Assembly (NCBI RefSeq): GCF_949298305.1
Contig: NZ_CASFWU010000115.1
Location: 1-11,452 of the forward strand
DNA: 11,452 bases
Direction: 5' to 3'
From: an uncultured Bacteroides sp.
Lineage (GTDB): Bacteria > Bacteroidota > Bacteroidia > Bacteroidales > Bacteroidaceae
The notes under the pieces were generated by a model. That model ran no database searches, was not told where the DNA came from, and saw only the letters and a program-made list of their open reading frames with translations. Shown one piece after another: positions 1-6,739 of this stretch. How positions within the stretch are numbered: the stretch's first letter is position 1; every line of letters begins with the position of its first letter. The translations under genes and the position numbers were made by a program.

Positions 1-38
1 AAACTATGATTTCTAATCGAAAAATTTTATTAGCCTTG

Positions 39-59
39 TAACTAACTGATTATTAGTTA
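39..59. repeat. 7-bp inverted repeat upstream of the small ORF
   Basis: TAACTAA (39-45) and TTAGTTA (53-59) are perfect inverted copies separated by 7 nt. They lie about 50 nt before the start of the small ORF and could be an operator or a recombinase-binding site. A weak -7-like box, TAGCCTTG, at 31-38 has one mismatch to TAnnTTTG and no good -33 partner. I see nothing else firm in the first 105 bases. The sequence is AT-rich, so a dyad of this size could occur by chance. Confidence 0.3.
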
Positions 60-105
60 ATAATAACTGTTTTAAAGAATTTTCTCCGGACAGCAATGAT
101 AATGA

Positions 106-282
106 ATGATTAAATATCAAGACTATGAACAAGAATTTAATCAGTTAGGAATATCCCAAACAGACGCTTGCATTCTTTTAGACTATATGCAGGCCATAGC
201 AGAGATAGGTATTAGATTTAATAATGAGAAAAAAGTAGAAGGCGATGAAGAATTGTATAATATGGACGAGAGTATCAACTAA
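106..282 (+). CDS. Small acidic protein overlapping the recombinase start
   Basis: A 58-codon ORF starts at ATG 106 and ends at TAA 280-282. It overlaps the first 38 nt of the recombinase gene in another frame. The product begins MIKYQDYEQEFNQLG and ends EELYNMDESIN. It is acidic, with a probable central helix (residues about 17-38, IAEIG), and has no signal peptide or membrane segment. I do not recognise the family. The long overlap and same orientation suggest translational coupling with the recombinase, so the product may help control or direct recombination, for example as a regulator or directionality factor. That role is inferred from position only. An upstream ATG at 96 opens only a five-codon frame, which supports the start at 106. 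Coding status rests on an open frame with a plausible amino-acid composition and gene-like position. Confidence 0.6.
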   Translation: MIKYQDYEQEFNQLGISQTDACILLDYMQAIAEIGIRFNNEKKVEGDEELYNMDESIN

Positions 283-1747
283 GTATCAGGAGAAAAATGG
301 AGCTTCCTTAGCTGACCAAAAATGTAAATGTGAACTATTTGCAAAGCAAAATGGATATAAGATAAAAGGGTATTTTGGTGGTGCGCATGAAACTGCCAAA
401 ACACCAGGCCCTATGTTAAAAGAGATGTATTCTGTATTGAAGAAGGATAAAACCATCACACACGTTATTATATCCGAAGTTGACAGATTTAGTAGGAATG
501 TAGGACAAGGGGCTACTATTATTGATGAACTATTAAAGCGCAAAGTAATCATAGTAGAAGCATCAACAGGAATAGACACCTCTACTCGTAACGGGGTTAT
601 GATGGTCAAATTTAAACTGACACTGGCTGAATGGGACAATGGAAATCGTACCGACAAATTTATATCAGGGCGAAAGTTTTGCCTTGAAAATGGTGTGTAC
701 TGTGAAGCGGCCAAACCTCTTGGCTACACCAAACATGGAAAATCATTGGGTACAACTTTCACGATAAATGAAGATGGTAAATTGATAAAGAAAGCCTTTG
801 CTTGGAAATTACAAGGTATGGCAAATTACCAAATTATAGAGAAACTGAAAACTTATGGACTGACATTAACCAAGCAAAAGTTGCATCACATCCTTACCAA
901 TCCTTTTTATGCAGGGAAAATCCGACACAAGATGTTGGAAGGAAAACTTGTGGACGGCAATCAACCTCACATTGTCAGTTATGATGATTTTTTGCGTGTG
1001 CAAGAAATACTGAGTGATAGAACAGGGGTATATACTCATAAAAAAGAAACACCACGCTATCCTTTGAAACGCCACGTTTTGTGTGCAAAAGACCATACTC
1101 CGTTTACAGCTTACACTGTAAAGAAAAAGAATTTGGATTATTATAAATGCAATCAGATTGGCTGCAAAACAAATGAATCAGCAAAGAAGTTGCATAGCAA
1201 ATATGAACGTGTCTTGCATTCATTCAATATTCCTCACGAACTGACAAGCATTTTGCGTGATATTATCAGTCGGATGATTGCTGTTGACGATGAAGAACAA
1301 AGGAAAACAGAAGTCCTATTGAAAAAGCAGAAAACGGAATGCCAAAACAAGATGAAGAAGTGTAAAGTACGGTTTGGAATGGGCGATATTGATGAAGATA
1401 TTTATGAGGCAACGGTTGAGACATTGCAGGAAAGGCTTACTAAAATAGACCTTGAATTAGCAAACTGCAAAAGAAATTTATCGAACTTCAACAGTGAAGT
1501 TGATGATACGCTTGCAATATGCTGTGAATTAGATACTTTATGGAAAAATGCTTCGTTGGAATTAAGCCAAAGAATCCAAAATTTACTCTTTCCTGATGGA
1601 ATTTTGTGGGATAAAGAAATTGACGATTATCGAACCTTCCATGAGAATAAGGCACTCTCTATAATAGCAAAAATATCAAGCGATTACAAAAATAAAAAAG
1701 AGAAAAACTCTTCCGAATTTTCCTCTTCTGTCTTTCTGTGCGGCTGA
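245..1747 (+). CDS. Large serine recombinase (resolvase/invertase family, 500 aa)
   Basis: A site-specific DNA recombinase that cuts both strands through a serine-DNA linkage. The N-terminal resolvase domain (about 3-150) has the start motif TRVST, with catalytic Ser11 next to Arg9, and the conserved SEVDRFSRN stretch (77-85). A recombinase DNA-binding domain follows (about 155-260, including ILTNPFYAGKIRH). Next is a zinc-ribbon region (about 280-307) with only three of the usual four cysteines (C280, C302, C307), then a predicted coiled coil (about 345-415). The length fits the large serine integrase group. The start at ATG 245 puts the catalytic serine at the expected position 11, and AGAAGG lies just upstream. 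The last 17 or so residues (from KNKKEKN) are encoded over the tRNA-Leu terminator, and the stop codon lies inside the tRNA acceptor stem. The gene is far more AT-rich than those right of the tRNA. It is probably the integrase of an element to the left. The partner site is not visible. Confidence 0.93.
   Translation: MKNCIIWTRVSTKYQEKNGASLADQKCKCELFAKQNGYKIKGYFGGAHETAKTPGPMLKEMYSVLKKDKTITHVIISEVDRFSRNVGQGATIIDELLKRKVIIVEASTGIDTSTRNGVMMVKFKLTLAEWDNGNRTDKFISGRKFCLENGVYCEAAKPLGYTKHGKSLGTTFTINEDGKLIKKAFAWKLQGMANYQIIEKLKTYGLTLTKQKLHHILTNPFYAGKIRHKMLEGKLVDGNQPHIVSYDDFLRVQEILSDRTGVYTHKKETPRYPLKRHVLCAKDHTPFTAYTVKKKNLDYYKCNQIGCKTNESAKKLHSKYERVLHSFNIPHELTSILRDIISRMIAVDDEEQRKTEVLLKKQKTECQNKMKKCKVRFGMGDIDEDIYEATVETLQERLTKIDLELANCKRNLSNFNSEVDDTLAICCELDTLWKNASLELSQRIQNLLFPDGILWDKEIDDYRTFHENKALSIIAKISSDYKNKKEKNSSEFSSSVFLCG
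1700..1725 (-). terminator. Rho-independent terminator of tRNA-Leu
   Basis: On the minus strand GAGGAAAA and TTTTTCTC form an 8-bp stem with one G-U wobble and a 10-nt loop. A T-rich tract follows, encoded by the A-rich plus-strand bases 1685-1699. It starts 14 nt beyond the tRNA 3' end, the right place to end tRNA transcription. It lies entirely within the 3' coding end of the convergent recombinase gene. Confidence 0.55.
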
Positions 1748-1820
1748 TAGGACTCGAACCTACACGTCTTGCGACACCAGATCCTAAGTCTGGCGCGGCT
1801 ACCAATTACGCCACAGCCGC
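1739..1820 (-). tRNA. trnL: tRNA-Leu, anticodon UAG
   Basis: Read on the minus strand from 1820, the 82-nt sequence folds as a class II tRNA. It has a perfect 7-bp acceptor stem (GCGGCTG with CAGCCGC), a D-arm with AATTGGTAG, and an anticodon stem CCAGA/TCTGG enclosing the loop CTTAGGA. A long variable arm (GTCGCAAGAC region), a T-arm with TTCGAGT and discriminator A complete it. The loop gives anticodon UAG, which reads CUA and probably other CUN leucine codons. The CCA end is not encoded; the next bases are CAG. The 3' nine bases overlap the end of the recombinase gene on the other strand. A Bacteroides-type promoter lies just upstream and a hairpin terminator just downstream, so it can be expressed as a single gene. 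Confidence 0.95.
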
Positions 1821-1845
1821 AGTTGCTGTTTCTTGTTGGGCGCGG

Positions 1846-1877
1846 CAAAGATAGTAAGATTTTTCGGTACCTGCAAA
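1846..1877 (-). promoter_or_regulatory. Bacteroides-type promoter for tRNA-Leu
   Basis: On the minus strand TTTG (1877-1874) is followed by a 20-nt spacer and TATCTTTG (1853-1846). This matches the Bacteroides consensus of TTTG near -33 and TAnnTTTG at -7, with correct spacing. Transcription would start near 1839, about 19 nt before the tRNA. Confidence 0.8.
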
Positions 1878-1885
1878 CCGTTTGC
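1873..1885. repeat. 6-bp dyad overlapping the tRNA promoter -33 box
   Basis: GCAAAC and GTTTGC are perfect inverted copies with one base between them. The dyad lies one base beyond the S41 protease stop codon and covers the TTTG at -33 of the tRNA promoter. It is too short and lacks a T-run, so it is not a standard terminator. It could be an operator, or chance. Confidence 0.3.
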
Positions 1886-1886
1886 C

Positions 1887-2930
1887 TCAGAAAGTGGGTC
1901 TCAGTTGGTCTTGCTTCCCTTTTTTCAGCAGTTCGCGGGCCCGTTCGATGATGGTGTCCAGGCCGTTGGCCTTGTCGGTCTCGTCCATGTCCACCCACAC
2001 GTCGGGCTCGATGCCGAACTCAATGTGCTCTTTCTGTGCGTTCAGGTGGGGGCTGGCGGAGAAACGTACGCCCCAGCCGTTGGGCAGTTCCGACGAGAAG
2101 GGCAGTCCCGAGCCGCCTCCGCTCTGGTCGCCCACGAGGATGACGCCGGGCAGCACGCTCATGGAGTTGATGAAGTCGTTGGTGGCGCTGTACGAGTGGC
2201 GGTTGGTGAGTACGGCTACGGGCTTTTGCCAGCGGATGCTGTTGGAGGGTTCCAGGTAGATGGGCTCGGGGTCGGAGAAGTCGCTGTGCCCCTTGCCTGT
2301 CTTGTGCTGGATGTAGCCGGTCAGCACGCGCTCGTTGGTGAAGCGGGCGGCCAGCAGGCTGGAGTAGGTCAGGTTGCCGCCGCCGTTGTTGCGCACGTCG
2401 ATGATGAGGCCGTTGCAGATGGAAAGATACGAAAGGGCCTCGTCCAGGTTGCCGTCGCCGATGCCGCTGGTGAAGTCGCCATAATAGATGTAGCCGATGT
2501 TGTCTTCCAGAATGCGGTACTTCATGCCGCCGGAAATGCGGTATTCTCGTCCCAGGTACTGCTCTACCAGCGCTTCGTCGAAGTTGCGCGGATAATCTAG
2601 GTACCAGTCCCAGTAGCGGGCGGTGTTGGAGGCGGAGTAGAGGTTGACGTGTCCGTCTTTCAGCTCGGCCAGCATGTTGCCCAGCACCTCGAAGAGTCCG
2701 TCGTAGCTCATGCCGGGGGTGATAAGGGGCTGGTAGCGGTCGTGTATGGCATCCCAGTCTATCTGCTTGTAGTCCAGGAAGCAGTATTGCTCGTCTATAA
2801 TCCGCCACAGGGCCTCGAAATTGCCTTGCGGGCTGTTGTCGAAGTCTTCTTCGCGGATGCAGCCCGTCAGCAGGACGAGGAGGACAGACGGGAGGAGGAG
2901 CATATTCCGAATGGGGGCAGTGAGTCTCAT
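1887..2930 (-). CDS. S41-family peptidase, lipoprotein
   Basis: A predicted surface or periplasmic serine protease of the S41 (C-terminal processing/tricorn-like) family, 347 aa. A lipoprotein signal peptide ends in the lipobox LTGC with Cys24 as the lipidated residue. An N-terminal helical region carries LKDGH (His94), as in the tricorn-like branch. The core begins near NIGYIYYGDF (144-153) and includes LIIDVRNNGGG (175-185), a hallmark of S41 proteases. The likely nucleophile is Ser248 in SYSATNDF. The downstream segment VGDQSGGGSG lacks the lysine of the Ser-Lys CtpA type, which favours the tricorn-like His/Ser/Glu mechanism; this is inferred from family knowledge. It is the last gene of an operon, 8 nt after the outer-membrane protein gene. 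I see no canonical terminator after it, so some transcripts may run into the tRNA. Substrate unknown. Confidence 0.88.
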   Translation of the reverse strand: MRLTAPIRNMLLLPSVLLVLLTGCIREEDFDNSPQGNFEALWRIIDEQYCFLDYKQIDWDAIHDRYQPLITPGMSYDGLFEVLGNMLAELKDGHVNLYSASNTARYWDWYLDYPRNFDEALVEQYLGREYRISGGMKYRILEDNIGYIYYGDFTSGIGDGNLDEALSYLSICNGLIIDVRNNGGGNLTYSSLLAARFTNERVLTGYIQHKTGKGHSDFSDPEPIYLEPSNSIRWQKPVAVLTNRHSYSATNDFINSMSVLPGVILVGDQSGGGSGLPFSSELPNGWGVRFSASPHLNAQKEHIEFGIEPDVWVDMDETDKANGLDTIIERARELLKKGKQDQLRPTF

Positions 2931-2938
2931 AAGGTTGA

Positions 2939-3793
2939 TTATTTCTTAGGGGGTAAGAGGTAGAACTCCTTGACGAAGCCCACCATGAATACGTGTGAGT
3001 AGGTATGGGCCTTGATGCCGTTCAGGTGGAACTGCTGTGCGTCCCACACATAGGCCAGGCGCATCTTGGCGCGTCCCACAGGAAGGTCGGCCGTCAGCAT
3101 TTGCCGCAGCGATGGCTGATTGTGGAGCGAGGTGAAGCACACTACTCCGCTGGCGTTGCCCAGCGAGAAGATTTCGTAGTACGACTGTCCGTAGTGGGGC
3201 GAGAAGGCCACTCCTGCCAGAGGCAGGTTCAGCTGGTAACGCAGGGTGAGGGGGTAGTTGCGGATGCGCAGGTTCCACACGGCCATGCCCGAGGCGGCCA
3301 GGTTGACGTAAGCGCGTGCCTGGGCGGGGTTGTTGCCGTTGCGCAGGTTGTAGACGAAGCCTCCGTCCAGTTCTCCCGCCGCTCCGGCCAGCAGGCGGAA
3401 GTTGTCCGTCAGGCGGAAGTGGTAGTGCAGGGCGTAGTTCCAGTTGAGCAGAGCGGACAGGGTGTTGTTGTTCTCAGCCCGGTTGTGCGTATAGCCCAGG
3501 TTGCCTTGGAAGAAGGTCTGGCGGGAGACGTTGCCGTCCAGCCAGCGGGTCATGCGCATGCTCTCGCGGGATACGCGGAACTCTACTCCCCGGTACTCCT
3601 GGGGCGAAAGGTAGGTGTCGAACACGTTGGTGAATCCGGCACCGTACAGGGTGGCGCGGGTGACGAATCGGGTAGGGGCAACTGTCAGTGAGTCGGCCGT
3701 CAGGGCCGTCGCTCTCTTCTCTGTGAAGTCCTGCGCCGTCAATGTGTTCCAGACAAACAGGAATGTCAGGGTATATAAGAGTCTGTATTTCAT
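2939..3793 (-). CDS. DUF3316-like outer-membrane beta-barrel protein
   Basis: A 284-aa exported protein with signal peptide MKYRLLYTLTFLFVWNTLTAQ, probably cleaved after TAQ. The body alternates polar and hydrophobic residues like membrane beta-strands and ends in a strand followed by a short lysine tail. Stretches such as DTYLSPQEYRG, RMTRW, YNLRNGNNPAQARA and FSPHYGQSYYEIFSLGN match my recollection of DUF3316 of Bacteroidetes, a family of unknown function. There is no enzyme motif. It sits 10 nt after parC and 8 nt before the S41 protease lipoprotein gene, so all three are probably co-transcribed. A structural or assembly role at the outer membrane, perhaps with the protease, is only a guess from context. 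The coding status is firm; the family name is moderately sure. Confidence 0.82.
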   Translation of the reverse strand: MKYRLLYTLTFLFVWNTLTAQDFTEKRATALTADSLTVAPTRFVTRATLYGAGFTNVFDTYLSPQEYRGVEFRVSRESMRMTRWLDGNVSRQTFFQGNLGYTHNRAENNNTLSALLNWNYALHYHFRLTDNFRLLAGAAGELDGGFVYNLRNGNNPAQARAYVNLAASGMAVWNLRIRNYPLTLRYQLNLPLAGVAFSPHYGQSYYEIFSLGNASGVVCFTSLHNQPSLRQMLTADLPVGRAKMRLAYVWDAQQFHLNGIKAHTYSHVFMVGFVKEFYLLPPKK

Positions 3794-3803
3794 ATTTCTC
3801 CGG

Positions 3804-6485
3804 TCAGAACAGTTTCATTTGTCCTGTGATTTCGTCGATAATGTCTCCTTCGCTCTTGTCCCGGTCGGGGTCCAGGTTCTCGGGTTCTTCTTCCTCCTTA
3901 ATATCCGTTTCCTGTACTTTCTCGTACTGTCGGGTGGGTTCCAGTTCGTTGATGGTCTCTATGGTGTAGGTGGTCAGGCGCTTGCCTTTGGCCTTGAAGC
4001 CCTTCACGGCAATGAACTCGTCGGCATCGATGACCAGAGGCTCGCGGAAGTTGTCGTGTCCTCCGAAGACCACCTCCAGGCGGGGATAGTACTCGTCCGT
4101 AAGCAATACCAGGCGGTTGTTTTTGTTTTCGCCCAGGTAGTTCTGCTTGCGGGTGAAAGGCTCGAAACAGAAGCGTTTGATGTAAGGGTAGTTTTGCTGG
4201 TCGGCATCGTAGAGCACAGCCGTCCACACCTTGTTGGGGTCGAACTTCTCCATGATGCGTATGTTGTCTTCGTAGTGGTTGTTCACGTCGAAGTTGGTGG
4301 TATAGAAGTCGCCGTTGTTCAGCACCACGAGGATGAGCTCGCCGCTCTGGAACTCACCCAGGTAGTCGCCGCGCCCATCGTAGTTGAGGCGGAGCACGTC
4401 GCTGTCGAACCACACCTTGCGTCCTCCCAGGGTGGAACCACCGCGTTGCTTCAGACTGATTTTATGTACCGGGTTACGGGTCAGGATGTTTCCGATGGCC
4501 TGCCGTCCCTTGATGCCTATCTGGCTGAAGTCTTCCTCGAAGATAATCTTGCGGATACGCGGGTTGGGCTTCAGCGTCACCTTGATGATTTCGGCCTCGC
4601 CGTTGGGATTGGCACTGAAGTAGGTGATGCGCGAGTCGGGCTTGCCCTGGGTGAGGTCGTATTCGCGGTCGCGCACGATGGAAGTCACGGCAAAGCGCTT
4701 GATGTAAGTGGTGCCGTCCTTGCCGTCGCGGTAGCAGACGTTGTAGATGGTACGCTTGTCGTTCTTCTTGAACACGTTGGCATAGAGGATATTCTTGCCC
4801 ACAAACTTCTTGTCGGCTACGGGCGTGATAATGTAACGGCCATCGCGGAAAAAGATGATGACATCATCCAGATTGGAGCAGTTGGCCAGGAACTCGTCCT
4901 TCTTCAACCCCGTGCCTATAAAGCCCTCCTCGCGGTTGATGTAGAGTTTCTCGTTGGCCTCCACTACCTTGGCAGAGTCTATGACGTCGAAGTTGCGCAG
5001 TTCGGTACGGCGCGGGAAGTTCTTGCCGTACTTGTTCTGCAACATCCGGAACCAGTCCACGGTGTATTCCACGATGTTGTCCAGGTGACGGTCAATTTCC
5101 TCCACGTCCGCCTTCATGCGGGCGATGGCCTCTTCGGCCTTATCCGAGTTGAACTTGAGGATGCGTGCCATCTTGATTTCCATCAGGCGCAGGATGTCAT
5201 CTTTGGTCACCTCGCGGATGAAAGAGGGATAATAGGGAGTCAGACGCAGGTCTATGTGCTCGCAGGCGGCGTCCATGTTCGGGGCCTGTTCAAACTCCCG
5301 GTCCTTGTAGATGCGTTCTTCGATGAAGACCTTCTCCAACGATGCGAAATGCAGACTCTCCAGAATCTCGCCGCGGCGTATCTCCAGTTCCTTCCTCAGC
5401 AGGGCCAAAGTGTTGTCCACAGACTTGCGCAGCACGTCGCTCACGGTGAGGAAGTGTGGCTTCTGGTCGTCGATGACGCAGCAGTTGGGCGAGATGCTCA
5501 CCTCGCAGTCGGTAAAGGCAAACAGGGCGTCTATGGTCTTGTCCGACGATACGCCCGGAGCCAGATGGACCAGTATCTCCACACTGCCCGATGTCAAGTC
5601 TTCCACCTTCTTTATTTTGATTTTTCCCTTCTCGCTGGCTTTTACGATGGAGTCGCACACGCTGGCTACGGTCTTTCCGTAGGGAATCTCACGGATGGCC
5701 AGAGTCTTGTTGTCCACCTTTTCTATCTTGGCGCGTATGCGCACGCTGCCGCCCCGCTCGCCGTCGTTGTACTTGCTCACGTCGATGCTGCCTCCCGTCT
5801 GGAAGTCGGGGTAGAGGCGGAACTCCTCGCCGTGCAGGTAGCTGACGGCAGCGTCGCAAAGCTCGTTGAAGTTGTGTGGCAGAATCTTGGACGAAAGCCC
5901 TACGGCAATGCCCTCCACGCCCTGTGCCAGCAGCAGGGGGAACTTTACGGGCAGGGTGATTGGCTCGCGGTTGCGTCCGTCGTAGGACAGCTTCCACTCG
6001 GTCGTCTTGGGGTTGAACACCACGTCCAGGGCAAACTTCGACAGCCGTGCCTCGATGTAACGGGGCGCCGCCGCGCCGTCCCCCGTCAGGATGTTTCCCC
6101 AGTTACCCTGGCAGTCTATGAGCAAATCCTTCTGTCCCAGCTGCACCAGCGCATCGCCTATGCTGGCGTCACCGTGCGGGTGGAACTGCATGGTATGCCC
6201 CACGATGTTTGCCACCTTGTTGTACCGTCCGTCCTCCATGCGGCGCATGGAGTGCAGGATGCGGCGCTGCACCGGCTTCAGTCCGTCGATGATGTGCGGC
6301 ACGGCCCGCTCCAGAATGACGTACGACGCATAGTCCAGAAACCAGTTCTGGTACATGCCGCTCAGTTGGTGCTTCACGCTTCCATCCTTCGTGTCGGCGG
6401 GTTTGTAGTCAGAATGCCCTTCAGCTCTTTCTTCAGAGAACTCCTTGCCCAAATCATCTTTCGGTACTTCTATATCTTCGCTCAT
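3804..6485 (-). CDS. parC: DNA topoisomerase IV subunit A
   Basis: The DNA-cleaving subunit of a type IIA topoisomerase, 893 aa, which unlinks replicated chromosomes together with ParE encoded elsewhere. After an extra acidic N-terminal tail of about 40 residues comes the winged-helix/tower core. It contains HPHGDASIGDAL (102-113), the quinolone-determining region, and the active-site tyrosine Tyr143 in APRYIEARLS with Arg142 beside it. A coiled-coil gate follows (about 355-480). The C-terminal beta-pinwheel (about 515-850) has only a degenerate GyrA-box-like stretch, KQRGGS near 679-684, which argues for ParC over GyrA. An acidic tail closes the protein. The position matching E. coli GyrA Ser83 is Ala107, while the acidic residue matching Asp87 is kept (Asp111). 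It heads an operon with two envelope genes. The start at 6485 is an ATG with no better in-frame candidate nearby, and the -7 box lies about 54 nt upstream. Confidence 0.93.
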   Translation of the reverse strand: MSEDIEVPKDDLGKEFSEERAEGHSDYKPADTKDGSVKHQLSGMYQNWFLDYASYVILERAVPHIIDGLKPVQRRILHSMRRMEDGRYNKVANIVGHTMQFHPHGDASIGDALVQLGQKDLLIDCQGNWGNILTGDGAAAPRYIEARLSKFALDVVFNPKTTEWKLSYDGRNREPITLPVKFPLLLAQGVEGIAVGLSSKILPHNFNELCDAAVSYLHGEEFRLYPDFQTGGSIDVSKYNDGERGGSVRIRAKIEKVDNKTLAIREIPYGKTVASVCDSIVKASEKGKIKIKKVEDLTSGSVEILVHLAPGVSSDKTIDALFAFTDCEVSISPNCCVIDDQKPHFLTVSDVLRKSVDNTLALLRKELEIRRGEILESLHFASLEKVFIEERIYKDREFEQAPNMDAACEHIDLRLTPYYPSFIREVTKDDILRLMEIKMARILKFNSDKAEEAIARMKADVEEIDRHLDNIVEYTVDWFRMLQNKYGKNFPRRTELRNFDVIDSAKVVEANEKLYINREEGFIGTGLKKDEFLANCSNLDDVIIFFRDGRYIITPVADKKFVGKNILYANVFKKNDKRTIYNVCYRDGKDGTTYIKRFAVTSIVRDREYDLTQGKPDSRITYFSANPNGEAEIIKVTLKPNPRIRKIIFEEDFSQIGIKGRQAIGNILTRNPVHKISLKQRGGSTLGGRKVWFDSDVLRLNYDGRGDYLGEFQSGELILVVLNNGDFYTTNFDVNNHYEDNIRIMEKFDPNKVWTAVLYDADQQNYPYIKRFCFEPFTRKQNYLGENKNNRLVLLTDEYYPRLEVVFGGHDNFREPLVIDADEFIAVKGFKAKGKRLTTYTIETINELEPTRQYEKVQETDIKEEEEPENLDPDRDKSEGDIIDEITGQMKLF

Positions 6486-6538
6486 ATTTATATCCGTGAA
6501 TTGGTCTATTCTATGGTAATACAGATTTCAGTTGCAGG

Positions 6539-6546
6539 CAAAAATA
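6539..6546 (-). promoter_or_regulatory. Likely -7 element of the parC promoter
   Basis: On the minus strand the octamer TATTTTTG fits the Bacteroides -7 consensus TAnnTTTG exactly. Transcription would begin near 6532, giving a leader of about 47 nt before the parC ATG. No good TTTG is visible at -33, where the sequence is CTGCA-like. The call therefore rests on the -7 box and its position. Confidence 0.6.
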
Positions 6547-6605
6547 CGAATTTTATCGGGATTTTATGCAGGTTGGGGTAGGATTCTTGTCGGACGGCCG
6601 GCTGG

Positions 6606-6627
6606 AACGGTCTGAAAAGAGGCCGTT
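6606..6627. repeat. Bulged inverted repeat upstream of the parC promoter
   Basis: AACGG (6606-6610) pairs with CCGTT (6623-6627). TCT pairs with AGA inside it, with a GG bulge and a GAAA loop on the plus strand. It lies between the parC promoter and the ompA-like terminator. It may be a regulatory site or a minor structure; no function is evident. Confidence 0.25.
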
Positions 6628-6636
6628 TGCCCATAC

Positions 6637-6681
6637 AAAAAGAGCATTGCAACCCGGTTTCCCGAGTCCAATGCTCTTTTT
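6637..6681 (-). terminator. Strong hairpin terminator after the OmpA-like gene
   Basis: AAAAAGAGCATTG (6637-6649) and CAATGCTCTTTTT (6669-6681) are perfect 13-bp inverted copies. On the minus strand the inside folds further into a 6-bp stem (ACTCGG/CCGGGT) capped by a GAAA tetraloop. That inner stem is weaker on the plus strand, where a G-U pair becomes a C-A mismatch. The minus strand, reading out of the OmpA-like gene 59 nt away, is therefore the intended direction. The T-run is five bases. Confidence 0.8.
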
Positions 6682-6739
6682 GAATGTAGAGAAACCGCTA
6701 TGAGAATCGGTTCCTCCTGACTATAAATGAGGAGCGGAC

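Larger units (their letters stand above)
1..1747 (+). mobile_element. Putative right-hand end of an integrated element bounded by tRNA-Leu
   Basis: This AT-rich stretch carries a small ORF and a large serine recombinase transcribed outward, toward the 3' end of tRNA-Leu(UAG). A recombinase gene at the very edge, abutting a tRNA 3' end, with a sharp rise in GC on the other side of the tRNA, is the usual layout of an element integrated at a tRNA. The other end and the attachment repeat lie outside the window, so the boundary is inferred. The exact crossover point cannot be placed; it most likely falls between about 1680 and 1760. The alternative is a long-resident recombinase gene that has lost its element. 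Confidence 0.45.

Noticed and set aside
286..1096. Minus-strand open frames within the recombinase gene
   Set aside because: They lie wholly inside a convincing recombinase gene and show no family features.
1833..2600. Long plus-strand open frames opposite the S41 protease
   Set aside because: The translations are Val/Ala-rich shadows with no motif, while the minus strand encodes clear S41 motifs and a lipobox.
3615..6581. A 988-codon open frame on the plus strand opposite parC
   Set aside because: It is the antisense shadow of a well-supported topoisomerase gene in GC-rich DNA. Its translation is a low-complexity Val/His/Leu-rich string with no domain, and it spans the parC promoter.
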